A stretch of DNA of 60,120 nt from Ideonella sp. A 288 (GTDB lineage Bacteria > Pseudomonadota > Gammaproteobacteria > Burkholderiales > Burkholderiaceae_C), in the NCBI RefSeq assembly GCF_002198735.1, contig NZ_MWLO01000124.1, forward strand, positions 1 through 60,120, in the 5' to 3' direction. The notes below the pieces were generated by a model that did not search any database, was not told the origin of the DNA, and saw only the letters and a program-made list of their open reading frames with translations. This document shows positions 37,721 to 46,057 of this stretch, in pieces (position 1 is the first letter of the stretch; each line of letters begins with the position of its first letter). The translations under genes and the position numbers were made by a program.

Positions 37721-39798
37721 AGATCCGCAAGGAACTCTGGTTCGGCTTCATCCTGATGGCGCTCATCATCGCCGGCACGGCGCTGATGCTGCTGCTGGCA
37801 CCCAAGCTCACCACCGGCCACCTCGGGCTGATGATGCTGGCGCTGGTGGTGGTGGCCATCATGCTGGGCTTTCCCACGGCGTTCACGCTGATGGGCATGG
37901 GCATGATCTTCACCTGGCTGGCCTACGAGCGGGACACGTCCAAGACGCTCACGCTGATGGTGCAGTCGGCGTTCAAGGTGATGGGCAACGACGTGCTCAT
38001 CTCGATCCCGCTGTTCGTCTTCATGGGTTACCTGGTCGAGCGGGCCAACCTGATCGAGAAGCTCTTCAAGAGCCTGCACCTGGCGATGGCGCGGGTGCCC
38101 GGCTCGCTGGCCGTGGCCACGCTGTTCACCTGCGCGGTGTTCGCCACCGCCACCGGCATCGTCGGCGCAGTGGTCACGCTGATGGGCCTGCTGGCGCTGC
38201 CGCAGATGCTGCGCGGCGGCTACGACGTGCGCGTCTCGGCCGGCGCCATCACGGCCGGCGGCTGCCTGGGCATCCTGATCCCGCCGAGCGTGATGCTGAT
38301 CGTCTACGGCGCCACCGCTGGCGTGTCAGTGGTGCAGTTGTACGCCGGAGCATTCTTCCCCGGGATCATGCTGGCCGGCCTGTACGTGGTCTACGTGATC
38401 ATCCTGGCCAAGCTCAAGCCGCACCTGATGCCGCCGCTGTCGGCCGAAGATCGCTTCGTGCCGCTGCCGCCATTGACCGAGCGCATCTCGACGGCCGTGT
38501 CCAACACCGCCCTGCCGGCGCTGCTGGTGGCGCTGAAGGGCAAGCGCAATGCGGACGTGCCCACCGGCTACATCCTGCAGCAGCTCGCCGTCGCGCTGAT
38601 CCCGCTGATCCTGTTCCTGCTGGTCACGCTGATGAGCTGGCGGTCCAACACCGCCCCGCCCGACGCCGACGCCATCATGGCCAGCCGCCAGGCCACCGCC
38701 ACCGCGGCCGCCGACGCCTCGGGCAGCGGCCTGCAGGCGCCGCCCGGCACCGAGCCGGATGCGTCGACCAGCGAGAAGAGCGGCCTGGCCGAGCCCCCCA
38801 GCGCCGGCCAGGGCGGCCTCGCCGAACCGCCGAGCGAGGACAAGGGCGCGCTGGCCGAGCCGCCCAGCGACAACAAGGGCGCCTTGTCCGAGCCGCCGTC
38901 CGCCTCTGGCGACCTGAAGCCGCCGCCCGGCACCGACGAGGGCGTCAAGGAGCCTCCCGGCGCCGAGGCGCCCGCGTCGGCCAGCGCCGGTGGCGTGCAG
39001 GAACCCGGCGCGGCAGCCAGCCCGCCGCCGTCGACCGAACGCACACCGGCCACGCGCGGCTGGTGGATCGGCGTGGGCGTCGGCGCGCTGGCCATGGTCG
39101 GCTACTACGCGCTGCTCAGCTTCCAGCGGCTCGAGATCTTCAAGATGCTGCTGTCGAGCTTCTTCCCGCTGCTGGTGCTGATCCTGTCGGTGCTGGGCTC
39201 CATCGTCATGGGCCTGGCCACGCCCACCGAGGCGGCAGCGGTCGGCGCGCTGGGCGGCTTCATCCTGGCCGTGGCCTACCGGCAGTTCACGGTGCTGGTG
39301 CTGAAGGAGTCGGTGTTCCTCACCGCCAAGACCAGTGCGATGGTGTGCTGGCTGTTCGTGGGCTCGGCCATCTTCTCGGCGGCGTTTGCGCTGCTGGGCG
39401 GGCAGGAACTGGTCGAGAACTGGGTCATGTCGATGAACCTGTCGAAGACGCAGTTCCTGGTGCTGAGCCAGGTGATCATCTTCATCCTCGGCTGGCCGCT
39501 GGAATGGACCGAGATCATCGTCATCTTCATGCCCATCTTCATCCCGCTGCTGGACAACTTCGGTGTCGACCCGCTGTTCTTCGGCCTGCTGGTGGCGCTG
39601 AACCTGCAGACCGCCTTCCTCAGCCCGCCGGTGGCGATGGCGGCGTTCTACCTGAAGGGCGTGAGCCCGCCGCACGTGACGCTGAACCAGATCTTCGCCG
39701 GCATGCTGCCCTTCATGGGCATCCAGGTGATCGCGATCATCCTGCTCTACCAGTTTCCGGCCATCGGACTCTGGCTGCCGCAGCTGCTCTACAAGTAG
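37717..39798 (+). CDS. TRAP transporter large permease (DctM family) with a proline-rich repeat insertion
   Basis: 693 aa against about 430 for ordinary DctM. Residues 1-315 hold the first transporter half, including GILIPPSVMLIVYG, and residues about 450-693 the second, including GLATPTEAAAVGALGGF and FLSPPVAMAAFYLKG. Between them lies a hydrophilic Ala/Pro/Ser-rich insertion (about 315-450) containing four 11-residue repeats built on LAEPPS. Both halves keep their core motifs, so transport should be intact. Enlarged permeases occur in the mannitol/chloroaromatic TRAP group, but the function of this insertion is unknown. It is coupled to dctQ by an ATGA overlap. Confidence 0.92.
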   Translation: MKIRKELWFGFILMALIIAGTALMLLLAPKLTTGHLGLMMLALVVVAIMLGFPTAFTLMGMGMIFTWLAYERDTSKTLTLMVQSAFKVMGNDVLISIPLFVFMGYLVERANLIEKLFKSLHLAMARVPGSLAVATLFTCAVFATATGIVGAVVTLMGLLALPQMLRGGYDVRVSAGAITAGGCLGILIPPSVMLIVYGATAGVSVVQLYAGAFFPGIMLAGLYVVYVIILAKLKPHLMPPLSAEDRFVPLPPLTERISTAVSNTALPALLVALKGKRNADVPTGYILQQLAVALIPLILFLLVTLMSWRSNTAPPDADAIMASRQATATAAADASGSGLQAPPGTEPDASTSEKSGLAEPPSAGQGGLAEPPSEDKGALAEPPSDNKGALSEPPSASGDLKPPPGTDEGVKEPPGAEAPASASAGGVQEPGAAASPPPSTERTPATRGWWIGVGVGALAMVGYYALLSFQRLEIFKMLLSSFFPLLVLILSVLGSIVMGLATPTEAAAVGALGGFILAVAYRQFTVLVLKESVFLTAKTSAMVCWLFVGSAIFSAAFALLGGQELVENWVMSMNLSKTQFLVLSQVIIFILGWPLEWTEIIVIFMPIFIPLLDNFGVDPLFFGLLVALNLQTAFLSPPVAMAAFYLKGVSPPHVTLNQIFAGMLPFMGIQVIAIILLYQFPAIGLWLPQLLYK
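38782..38913 (+). repeat. Four 33-bp coding repeats (LAEPPS) in the TRAP permease
   Basis: Four in-frame 11-codon units: GLAEPPSAGQG, GLAEPPSEDKG, ALAEPPSDNKG and ALSEPPSASGD. Codons differ between units, so this is not a fresh duplication. The protein pattern has been kept while the DNA diverged, which argues that the segment is under selection or at least not a sequencing artefact. Confidence 0.85.
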
Positions 39799-39811
39799 GC
39801 CGGGCCATGAC

Positions 39812-39835
39812 GGTGAGCGCTGGCAGGCGCTCACC
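39812..39835 (+). terminator. Stem-loop after the TRAP operon
   Basis: A perfect 9-bp stem GGTGAGCGC (39812-39820) with GCGCTCACC (39827-39835) and a 6-nt loop, 13 nt after the dctM stop. No U-tract follows, so it may be a weak or Rho-assisted terminator or an RNA-stabilising hairpin. Confidence 0.5.
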
Positions 39836-39907
39836 GCGCTCGCCCCGCAAGGCGTCGACAGTCGGAGCGACGCGCGCGCCGTTGGCGGTGCGTAGGATGC
39901 GGCGGTT

Positions 39908-42900
39908 ATGCTCGCCGCGCCGATGCCCCCGCCGACGCTCGCACTGCACCTGAGCGGCGACCCCCAGGTGGTCGCCGGCCATGGCGTGGCCCAGCCGCTG
40001 GGCACGGTCGACGCGCTGCTGCTCGGCTGGCTGGCGGTGTGCGGGCCCACCGGGCGCGATCGCCTGGCCAGCCTGCTGTGGCCCGACAGCCCCGCCGACG
40101 CCGCACGCACCGCCCTGCGCCAGCGCCTGTTCCGGCTGCGCAAGCAATTCGGCGAAGACCCCGTCGCCGGCACGCGGCAGCTGTCTCTGGCGCCCGGCGT
40201 GGCGCACGACCTGGACGAGGCCACCACGCTGCTGGGCAACCTGCAACTGCCGGCCGGCACCGAGCTGGCCCAGTGGCTGGACGACGAGCGCGCTCGCCGC
40301 CGCGAGCTGGCGCGCTCGCGGCTGCTGCAGCGCATCGACGCGCTGGAGCAGGCGGCCGACCTGCCCGCGGCGCTGCCGCTGGCCCGCGAGCTGATCGCCC
40401 TCGACCCGCTGCGCGAGGACGCGCACCAGCGCCTGATGCGCCTGCTCTACCTGGGCGGCGACCGCGCCGGCGCGCTGAAGGCCTTCGACGACTGCGAGCA
40501 GCGCCTGAAGCACGACCTGGGCGCGCGACCCTCGCCCGAGACCCTGGCGCTGCTGGCCACCATCGAGGCCGCTGCGCGCGAAGCAGCCCCGGGCGGCGCC
40601 GCGCGCCGAACGCTGCCGGCCGCGCTGATGCGCCCGCCTCGGCTGGTGGGGCGCGGCGCCGAGCTCGCACGTCTGCAGCGCGTGCTGTCTGATGGCGGCC
40701 GCGCGCTGGTGCTGGGCGAGGCCGGGCTGGGCAAGTCGCGGCTACTGCAGGCCGCCGCAGCGGCGTCAAATCCGCCCTGGATGGCCGCCGGCCGGCCCGG
40801 CGATGCCCTGGTGCCTTACGCGACGCTGGGCCGTGCGCTGCGGGCCTTGCAGGCGCTGCGGCCGCAGGCGCTGGCCTCGGTGCCCGCCGGGCACCTGGCG
40901 CCGGTGCTGCCCGAACTGGTGCCGGCGCAGCCGGAGCCGGTGACCGTGCGCCGCGACACGATGGTCGCCGCCCTGTCGACGGTGGCGCGTGACGCACTGG
41001 CAGGCCTGGGCGGCATCGTGCTGGACGACCTGCACTTCGCCGACGATGCCACGCTGCAGTTGCTGCCGGAGTTGGTGGCCGCCGCCGGCCCGGGCGCGTG
41101 GCTGATGGCCTTGCGACCGCCGGCCGAGGGCACGCCCTGCGCGAGCCTGCTGGCCGCGCTGGGCACCGCAGCGCCGTGGGAAACGCTGGCGCTGGCGCCG
41201 CTGGACGATGCGGCACTGGCCGAAATGGTCGATTCGCTGCAGCTGCCCGGCGTGCAGGGCCGGCGCCTGGCCGCCCTGCTGCGCGCCCGCAGCGGCGGCA
41301 ACCCGCTGTTTGCGCTCGAGACGCTCAAGCTGGCCTGGACCGAAGGCCACGCGCTGGACAGCGGCGACCTGCCGCGCCCGCGCAACGTGGGCCAGCTGAT
41401 CGACAGCGCGCTGTCCGAGCTGTCGCCGCGCGCCCTGCTGCTGGCGCGCGTGGCGGCGATCGCCGGGGTCGACTTCTCGATCGACCTGGCCGAGCAGGTG
41501 CTGCGCCAGGGCGCGCTCGAGCTGGCCGACCCCTGGGCCGAGCTGGAATCGCGGCAGGTGCTGCGCGGCACGGCCTTCGGCCACGACCTGATGCACGAGG
41601 CCGTGCTGGCCGGCATCCCCGAGGTGCTGGCCCGCCATGCCCACGGCCAGGTGGCGGGCTGGCTGGAGCAGCACCAGGGCGAGCCCGCACGCATCGCCGC
41701 GCACTGGGAAGCGGCCGGCCAGCGCGAACGCGCCCTGCCCGGCCTGCGCGCGGCCGCCCAGCGCGCCCACGCCGCGCTGCGCGAACCCGAACGGGTGGCG
41801 TTCCTGCTGCGCGGCGCCGACATCGCCGAGGCGGCCGGCCGGGGCGACGAGGCCTTCGAGCTGATCGCGCAGGCCGCCGAAGCGCACATGAACACCATCC
41901 GCGACGCCGCCGGCCTGCCGCTGCTCGACCGGCTCGACGGACTGTCCACCAGCCCGCACCAGCGCGCCCGTGCCGCCGGCCACCGCGCCTGGTACCTGAC
42001 GACGCTGGCCGACTGGGACGGGGCCATCGAGGCCGGCCGCCGGGCCCTGGCCTGCTGCGGCGAGGTCGACGACGCCGAGCTGTGCGCCTCCATCTCGCAG
42101 CGGCTGGGCACCGCGCTGGCGATGGCCGGGCGCTTCGACGAGGCGCTGCCGCAACTGCGCGCCGCCGAACCCTGGGTCGACGCCCACGTCGGCAGCGACA
42201 CCGCGGCCGAGTTCCTGGGCAACCTGGCCGCCGTGCTCGACAACCTGGGCCATGCGCACGAGGCCGAGGCCTACCACCTGCGCGTGATCGACGCCACCCG
42301 AGCCATGGGCGACCAGAGCTTCATGGCCACCGCGCGCGCCAACCTGGCCGTCAGCCGCCTGCAGGTGGGCGATGTGGCCGGGGCCCGCGCCCAACTGACG
42401 CTGGCCCAGCAGGTGGTGGCCGGCTACGAGCTGCGCGGCGCCAGCGCCGGCTTCGTGGCCGCGCTGCAGGCGCAGGCCGAGCGGGCGGCCGGCGACTACC
42501 CGGCCGCGCTGCAGTGGTGCGACACCGCCGAGCGCCTGATCAGCGCCGCCGGCCCGGCCTGGCTGCCCGTGGTGCACATGCACCGCGCCCAGGTGCTGCT
42601 CGACCTGGCGCAGGCGGCCCGTGCGCAGCAGGCGCTGGCGCGCTGCGATGCCGCGGCGCTGCCGCCGCGGCTGCGGGCGCGGCACGGCCTGCTCACGGGC
42701 CGGCTCCGGCTGGCCTTGCAGCAAGGCGCCCGCCGCGAGTTCGACGCCGCGCTGGCGCTGGCACCGCGGCCCGGCTGGCCCGAGCTGAGGCTGACCCTGC
42801 GCATCGAGCGCGCCGGCGCGCTCGACCTCGGCGAGGCCGTCGCCGAGTTGGTCCAGGTGGCAGAAGAGGCGCTGGCCCTGGGCCTATCGGGCGTGGTCCT

Positions 42901-43306
42901 GGCCGCACGCCTGCGCCTGGCGGCGATGGCGCCGCTGTTCGGCCTCGGCGGCGCACCCGCCGAAACCCTGGCCGCCGCCGAGGAAGCCCTGGCCACCGAT
43001 CCGGGCATCGAACCCAACGGCCTGTACCGGGCCGAGCGCTGGGCGGGTCCGGCCTGGGCGCTGCACTGTGGAGGGCAGGCCGCGCGCGCCACAGCCCTGG
43101 CGCAGGACGGCCTGGCCTGGGTGGACGCCTGCGCCGAGCGCCTGCCCGAGGCCTGGCGCGAGGCCTTCCTGCAGCGCCATCCGGTGAACCAGGCGCTGCG
43201 GCACCTGGCCACCCTGCCGATGGCAACCGTGGCGCCTCCGGCGCAGGGCCCGGCTGCGCCGGGTGCGACCGTGCCGGGCTCGAGCGCATCGCCGCCGGGC
43301 GCTTGA
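39908..43306 (+). CDS. Large BTAD/AAA/TPR transcriptional regulator (SARP/LuxR-like architecture)
   Basis: 1132 aa. Residues about 30-85 resemble a winged-helix OmpR/SARP-type DNA-binding domain (LAVCGPTGRDRLASLLWPD and ALRQRLFRLRKQFG). About 100-225 is a bacterial transcriptional activation domain of TPR type (PLREDAHQRLMRLLYLGGDR). An AAA ATPase follows, with Walker A GEAGLGKS (about 271) and Walker B GIVLDDLHFAD (about 370). The C-terminal 500 residues are TPR-like helices. Such STAND-type activators switch on genes after ligand and ATP binding. The ATG at 39908 or at 39923 could start it. It sits upstream of two small membrane-peptide genes, which are possible targets. No ligand can be inferred. 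Confidence 0.85.
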   Translation: MLAAPMPPPTLALHLSGDPQVVAGHGVAQPLGTVDALLLGWLAVCGPTGRDRLASLLWPDSPADAARTALRQRLFRLRKQFGEDPVAGTRQLSLAPGVAHDLDEATTLLGNLQLPAGTELAQWLDDERARRRELARSRLLQRIDALEQAADLPAALPLARELIALDPLREDAHQRLMRLLYLGGDRAGALKAFDDCEQRLKHDLGARPSPETLALLATIEAAAREAAPGGAARRTLPAALMRPPRLVGRGAELARLQRVLSDGGRALVLGEAGLGKSRLLQAAAAASNPPWMAAGRPGDALVPYATLGRALRALQALRPQALASVPAGHLAPVLPELVPAQPEPVTVRRDTMVAALSTVARDALAGLGGIVLDDLHFADDATLQLLPELVAAAGPGAWLMALRPPAEGTPCASLLAALGTAAPWETLALAPLDDAALAEMVDSLQLPGVQGRRLAALLRARSGGNPLFALETLKLAWTEGHALDSGDLPRPRNVGQLIDSALSELSPRALLLARVAAIAGVDFSIDLAEQVLRQGALELADPWAELESRQVLRGTAFGHDLMHEAVLAGIPEVLARHAHGQVAGWLEQHQGEPARIAAHWEAAGQRERALPGLRAAAQRAHAALREPERVAFLLRGADIAEAAGRGDEAFELIAQAAEAHMNTIRDAAGLPLLDRLDGLSTSPHQRARAAGHRAWYLTTLADWDGAIEAGRRALACCGEVDDAELCASISQRLGTALAMAGRFDEALPQLRAAEPWVDAHVGSDTAAEFLGNLAAVLDNLGHAHEAEAYHLRVIDATRAMGDQSFMATARANLAVSRLQVGDVAGARAQLTLAQQVVAGYELRGASAGFVAALQAQAERAAGDYPAALQWCDTAERLISAAGPAWLPVVHMHRAQVLLDLAQAARAQQALARCDAAALPPRLRARHGLLTGRLRLALQQGARREFDAALALAPRPGWPELRLTLRIERAGALDLGEAVAELVQVAEEALALGLSGVVLAARLRLAAMAPLFGLGGAPAETLAAAEEALATDPGIEPNGLYRAERWAGPAWALHCGGQAARATALAQDGLAWVDACAERLPEAWREAFLQRHPVNQALRHLATLPMATVAPPAQGPAAPGATVPGSSASPPGA

Positions 43307-43391
43307 GGCCGCGGCCCCTGACGCCGGCATAGGCCTCAGGAGCGGCCCGACGACGCCGTGCGTGACCGCCGACGACTTCGGCTTAACGCTG

Positions 43392-43415
43392 CTGTCACGG
43401 TGCGAAGCCTACAAA
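43392..43415 (+). promoter_or_regulatory. TCAC-box/TACAAA promoter element, copy A
   Basis: CTGTCAC (43392-43398) is followed after exactly 11 nt by TACAAA (43410-43415), 49 nt before the first small membrane-peptide ATG. The arrangement matches copy B at 43738-43772, including the longer shared core GTCACG-N7-GCCTACAAAC. The 11-nt offset to a -10-like hexamer is that of activator-dependent PhoB/OmpR-type promoters, which lack a good -35. Confidence 0.5.
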
Positions 43416-43463
43416 CCTGAACCAAGGCGGCCGACCGGCCGCACGTGGTTCACGGAGAACGAC

Positions 43464-43625
43464 ATGGACGCACTGCACCAGGGCCTGGCCCACACCGACA
43501 CCCACTCCGAGCCCGCCGTGCTGCTGGCCATGGAGGAGCAGTCCGCCATGGCGCTGCTGCGCCTCATCGCAGCCGCAGGGCTGGCGGTGACGGTCCTCGG
43601 CGTGGCCCTGCGCCTGACCGCCTGA
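43464..43625 (+). CDS. 53-aa membrane peptide 1
   Basis: Begins MDALHQGLAHTDTHSEPAVL and ends in a single hydrophobic helix (MALLRLIAAAGLAVTVLGVA, about residues 29-48). A GGAGA site lies 5 nt upstream of the ATG. It has a soluble N-terminus and a C-terminal membrane anchor. Its promoter region resembles that of the next small gene. No family recognised; probably a small stress or regulatory membrane protein, by inference. Confidence 0.6.
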   Translation: MDALHQGLAHTDTHSEPAVLLAMEEQSAMALLRLIAAAGLAVTVLGVALRLTA

Positions 43626-43737
43626 GCGGCGGCGTGGTCGAGCCATGCCAGGGCCCTCGGCGGGCCGCGTCCTCCCGTGGGATGAGGCCGCCCTGCCAGA
43701 CCGCGGCATCCCCCGCAGGGGGGACGGGCGGGGGCCG

Positions 43738-43772
43738 CCGTCACGGTGCCGTCACGCCAACGGGCCTACAAA
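43738..43772 (+). promoter_or_regulatory. TCAC-box/TACAAA promoter element, copy B (tandem boxes)
   Basis: Two direct CCGTCAC boxes (43738-43744 and 43749-43755) are spaced 4 nt apart, an 11-nt period. Exactly 11 nt later comes TACAAA (43767-43772), 59 nt before the second small gene. Two 7-mers with a 4-nt spacer is the classical Pho-box geometry (7+4+7). A PhoB/OmpR-family activator is therefore suggested; the actual regulator is unknown. Confidence 0.55.
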
Positions 43773-43831
43773 CGCATCTGAACCGGCGGGCCGATCAGGA
43801 CCTGCCATCCACCACCAATCAGGAGAGCACC

Positions 43832-43969
43832 ATGACCGACCATCAGATCGACGTACTGCTGCGTCGCCACGAACAGGACGACCGCCGGCTGCAGTGGCTG
43901 TTGCGCGGCATGGTCCTGGCCGCGCTGGCGCTGGTGGTGCTGGCCTGGGTGGCGCCGCTGGGGGCGTGA
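43832..43969 (+). CDS. 45-aa membrane peptide 2
   Basis: Begins MTDHQIDVLLRRHEQDDRRL and continues into one hydrophobic helix (LLRGMVLAALALVVLAWVAP, about residues 23-42). A strong AGGAG site lies 6 nt before the ATG. The charged amphipathic N-terminus plus C-terminal helix resembles peptide 1 in layout but not in sequence. It lies 151 nt upstream of the sensor kinase gene. Function unknown. Confidence 0.65.
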   Translation: MTDHQIDVLLRRHEQDDRRLQWLLRGMVLAALALVVLAWVAPLGA

Positions 43970-44120
43970 CGTCCGCCGGCCGACCGGCGGACGCACGCAG
44001 GTGCAGCCCGTCGGTGCGAGCGGCACCCCGTCCGGCGGCGGATGCAGCGTGTCGCAAAGGCCGGGCGGCGGCGGGCCGGGGTGCGTACAGTGGCCCATCT
44101 CCCCGAATCGCACCGCCCCC

Positions 44121-45563
44121 ATGTCCACCCCCAATGCCGGCTCGCCCAGGTCACCCCGCTGGCAGCAATCCTCGGCCACCATCGTCCGCGCCTTCCACGC
44201 GTATGCCGGCTGGCTGGTGACGATCAGCTGGAAGCGCTTCTTCCTGCTGTCGCTGCTGCTGCTGGTGTCCGCCGGCATCCTGCAGAACGTGCCGCCCTTC
44301 CGCTGGACCTACACCGAGCGGGTGTCCAGCCCCGAGTCGGCGATCGTCATCACGCCGCCGACCCCGCCGGCGCCACCGTCGGCGCCGCGCCGCGAGCCGA
44401 TCATCAAGATCGACAAGCCCCGGCCCGGCAGCAAGACGGAGGGGGTCGAGATCTCCATCGACGAGCGCGGCATCCGCATCACGCCGAGGTCGCCGGCAGC
44501 GGCCTCCGCGGCGTCGGCAGCGGCCTCCGGGGCCAGCGCCGGGGCGACCGCGGCCAGCGCCCCGGTCGTCGACATCCGCCTGCCCGAAGGCGTCACCTCG
44601 GAGGCCGTGAAAGAGGCCGTGCAGCAGGCCCGCCGCGAGATCGAGGACGCCGTCCGCGCCGCCAAGGAGGAGGCCCGCGACGCCGCCGAAGCGGCACGCC
44701 TGGATGCCGAGGAGGCCGCCCGCGAGGCCGCGGAGGCCACCCAGGAGGCCGCCCGGGCGGTGTCGCGCGGCGGCACGCACGAACAGACCCGCACCGTCCG
44801 TTTCGGCGACGCCTTGCCCGAACTGGCCTTCCTGTGGATCCTGGCCTCGGCCGTCATCAAGATCACCTACAAGCGCCAGATCCAGGCCGAGGCGCAGGCC
44901 GCGCAGGCGGTGGAGACGGCCGAGGCCGAATCGCTGCGCCGCCAGGTGCTCGAGGCCCGCATGGCCGCGATGCAGGCGCAGGTGGAGCCGCATTTCCTGT
45001 TCAACACGCTGGCCTCCATCGACCACCTGATCGAGGTCGACCCCAAGCGCGCCAGCGTGATGCAGAAGAACCTGATCGCGCTGCTGCGTGCCAGCATGCC
45101 CACCATGCGCGAGGCCGGCGACGGTGGCCCGCGCGACCTGGGCCGCGAGTTGTCGGTGATCCGCCCCTACCTCGAGATCCTGAAGGTGCGCATGGAAGAG
45201 CGGCTGACCACCGACCTGCGCGTGCCCGACGGCCTGCTGTCGGCCGAGTTCCCGCAGATGATGGTGCAGACGCTGGTGGAAAACGCCATCAAGCACGGCC
45301 TCGAACCCAAGCCCGAAGGCGGAAACCTCGAGGTGCGGGCCGAGATCCTGCACGGCAAGCTGGCCGTCACGGTGGCCGACACCGGCCTGGGCTTCGGCCG
45401 GGCGGCCACGGCCGGCACCGGCGTGGGCCTGGCCAACATCCGCGAACGGCTGCAACTGCTCTACGGCAGCAAGGCTGCGCTGACCATCACCGAGAACCCC
45501 GGCGGCGGCACCGTCGCCACCATCACCGTGCCCTACAAGCCCCTGCAAGGAGACACGGCATGA
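44121..45563 (+). CDS. LytS/YehU-type sensor histidine kinase with unusual extracytoplasmic segment
   Basis: 480 aa. One membrane helix (about 38-56) is followed by an outside segment of roughly 210 residues, then a second helix (ALPELAFLWILASAVIKI). The outside segment holds a Pro-rich stretch (TPPTPPAPPSAP), two short strand-like motifs (GVEISIDERGIRITP and VVDIRLPEG) and a long Ala/Glu-rich coiled coil. The catalytic part is the HisKA-7TM-less LytS type: QVEPHFLFNTLASIDHL with phosphoacceptor His291, N-box NAIKHGLEPK (Asn388) and G-box DTGLGFG (Asp420). It is the first gene of a three-gene chain with a membrane protein and a LytTR regulator. I do not recognise the sensor segment. Confidence 0.9.
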   Translation: MSTPNAGSPRSPRWQQSSATIVRAFHAYAGWLVTISWKRFFLLSLLLLVSAGILQNVPPFRWTYTERVSSPESAIVITPPTPPAPPSAPRREPIIKIDKPRPGSKTEGVEISIDERGIRITPRSPAAASAASAAASGASAGATAASAPVVDIRLPEGVTSEAVKEAVQQARREIEDAVRAAKEEARDAAEAARLDAEEAAREAAEATQEAARAVSRGGTHEQTRTVRFGDALPELAFLWILASAVIKITYKRQIQAEAQAAQAVETAEAESLRRQVLEARMAAMQAQVEPHFLFNTLASIDHLIEVDPKRASVMQKNLIALLRASMPTMREAGDGGPRDLGRELSVIRPYLEILKVRMEERLTTDLRVPDGLLSAEFPQMMVQTLVENAIKHGLEPKPEGGNLEVRAEILHGKLAVTVADTGLGFGRAATAGTGVGLANIRERLQLLYGSKAALTITENPGGGTVATITVPYKPLQGDTA

Positions 45564-46057
45564 GCGACTCCACTGGCCACGCGGCGCAGACCCGTTCGGT
45601 GCCGGCGGGCTTCACCGGTGCCCCCGGCGCGCAGCCACGCCGGCGCCTGCCACGCCCGCTGCTGGCTCTGCTGCTGGTGCTGGCCCTGCTGGCCGCGGGG
45701 ATCGCGCTGGCCTGGCATGGCATGGCGCAGGTGACGCTGCCGCCGGTGTCGGTGGTGATCGACGGCGACGAGGTGCTCAGCGGCGTCGACCTCGGTGCGC
45801 TGACCATCGGTGAACAGGCCTGCGTGGCGGGCGGCGTGGTGCTGGCGATCCTGGCGGTCGCCGTGGTGGTGCCGCTGACGCTGCTGGTCGCGGCCGCCGT
45901 CGTCGCCACCGTGCTGCTGGTGGTGGCCGGCGTGCCGGTGCTGGTGGCGGGCGTGCTGCTGGCCGTGCTGCTGTCACCGCTGTGGCTGGCGGCCCTGCTG
46001 CTGTGGTGGCTGCTGCGCCGCAGGGCGGCACCGCGCTCCGCTACGATGGCCGGATGA
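45560..46057 (+). CDS. Uncharacterised membrane protein between kinase and response regulator
   Basis: 165 aa. The start overlaps the kinase stop and its own stop overlaps the regulator start (ATGA at both ends), so all three are translated as a unit. A basic Pro/Arg N-terminus precedes a first helix (PLLALLLVLALLAAGIALAW). Then comes a short extracytoplasmic segment (VSVVIDGDEVLSGVDLGALT), then a long hydrophobic run (about 90-155) with two or three helices, ending WWLLRRRAAPRS. The outside segment suggests it could modulate or be sensed by the kinase. No family recognised. Confidence 0.75.
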   Translation: MSDSTGHAAQTRSVPAGFTGAPGAQPRRRLPRPLLALLLVLALLAAGIALAWHGMAQVTLPPVSVVIDGDEVLSGVDLGALTIGEQACVAGGVVLAILAVAVVVPLTLLVAAAVVATVLLVVAGVPVLVAGVLLAVLLSPLWLAALLLWWLLRRRAAPRSATMAG

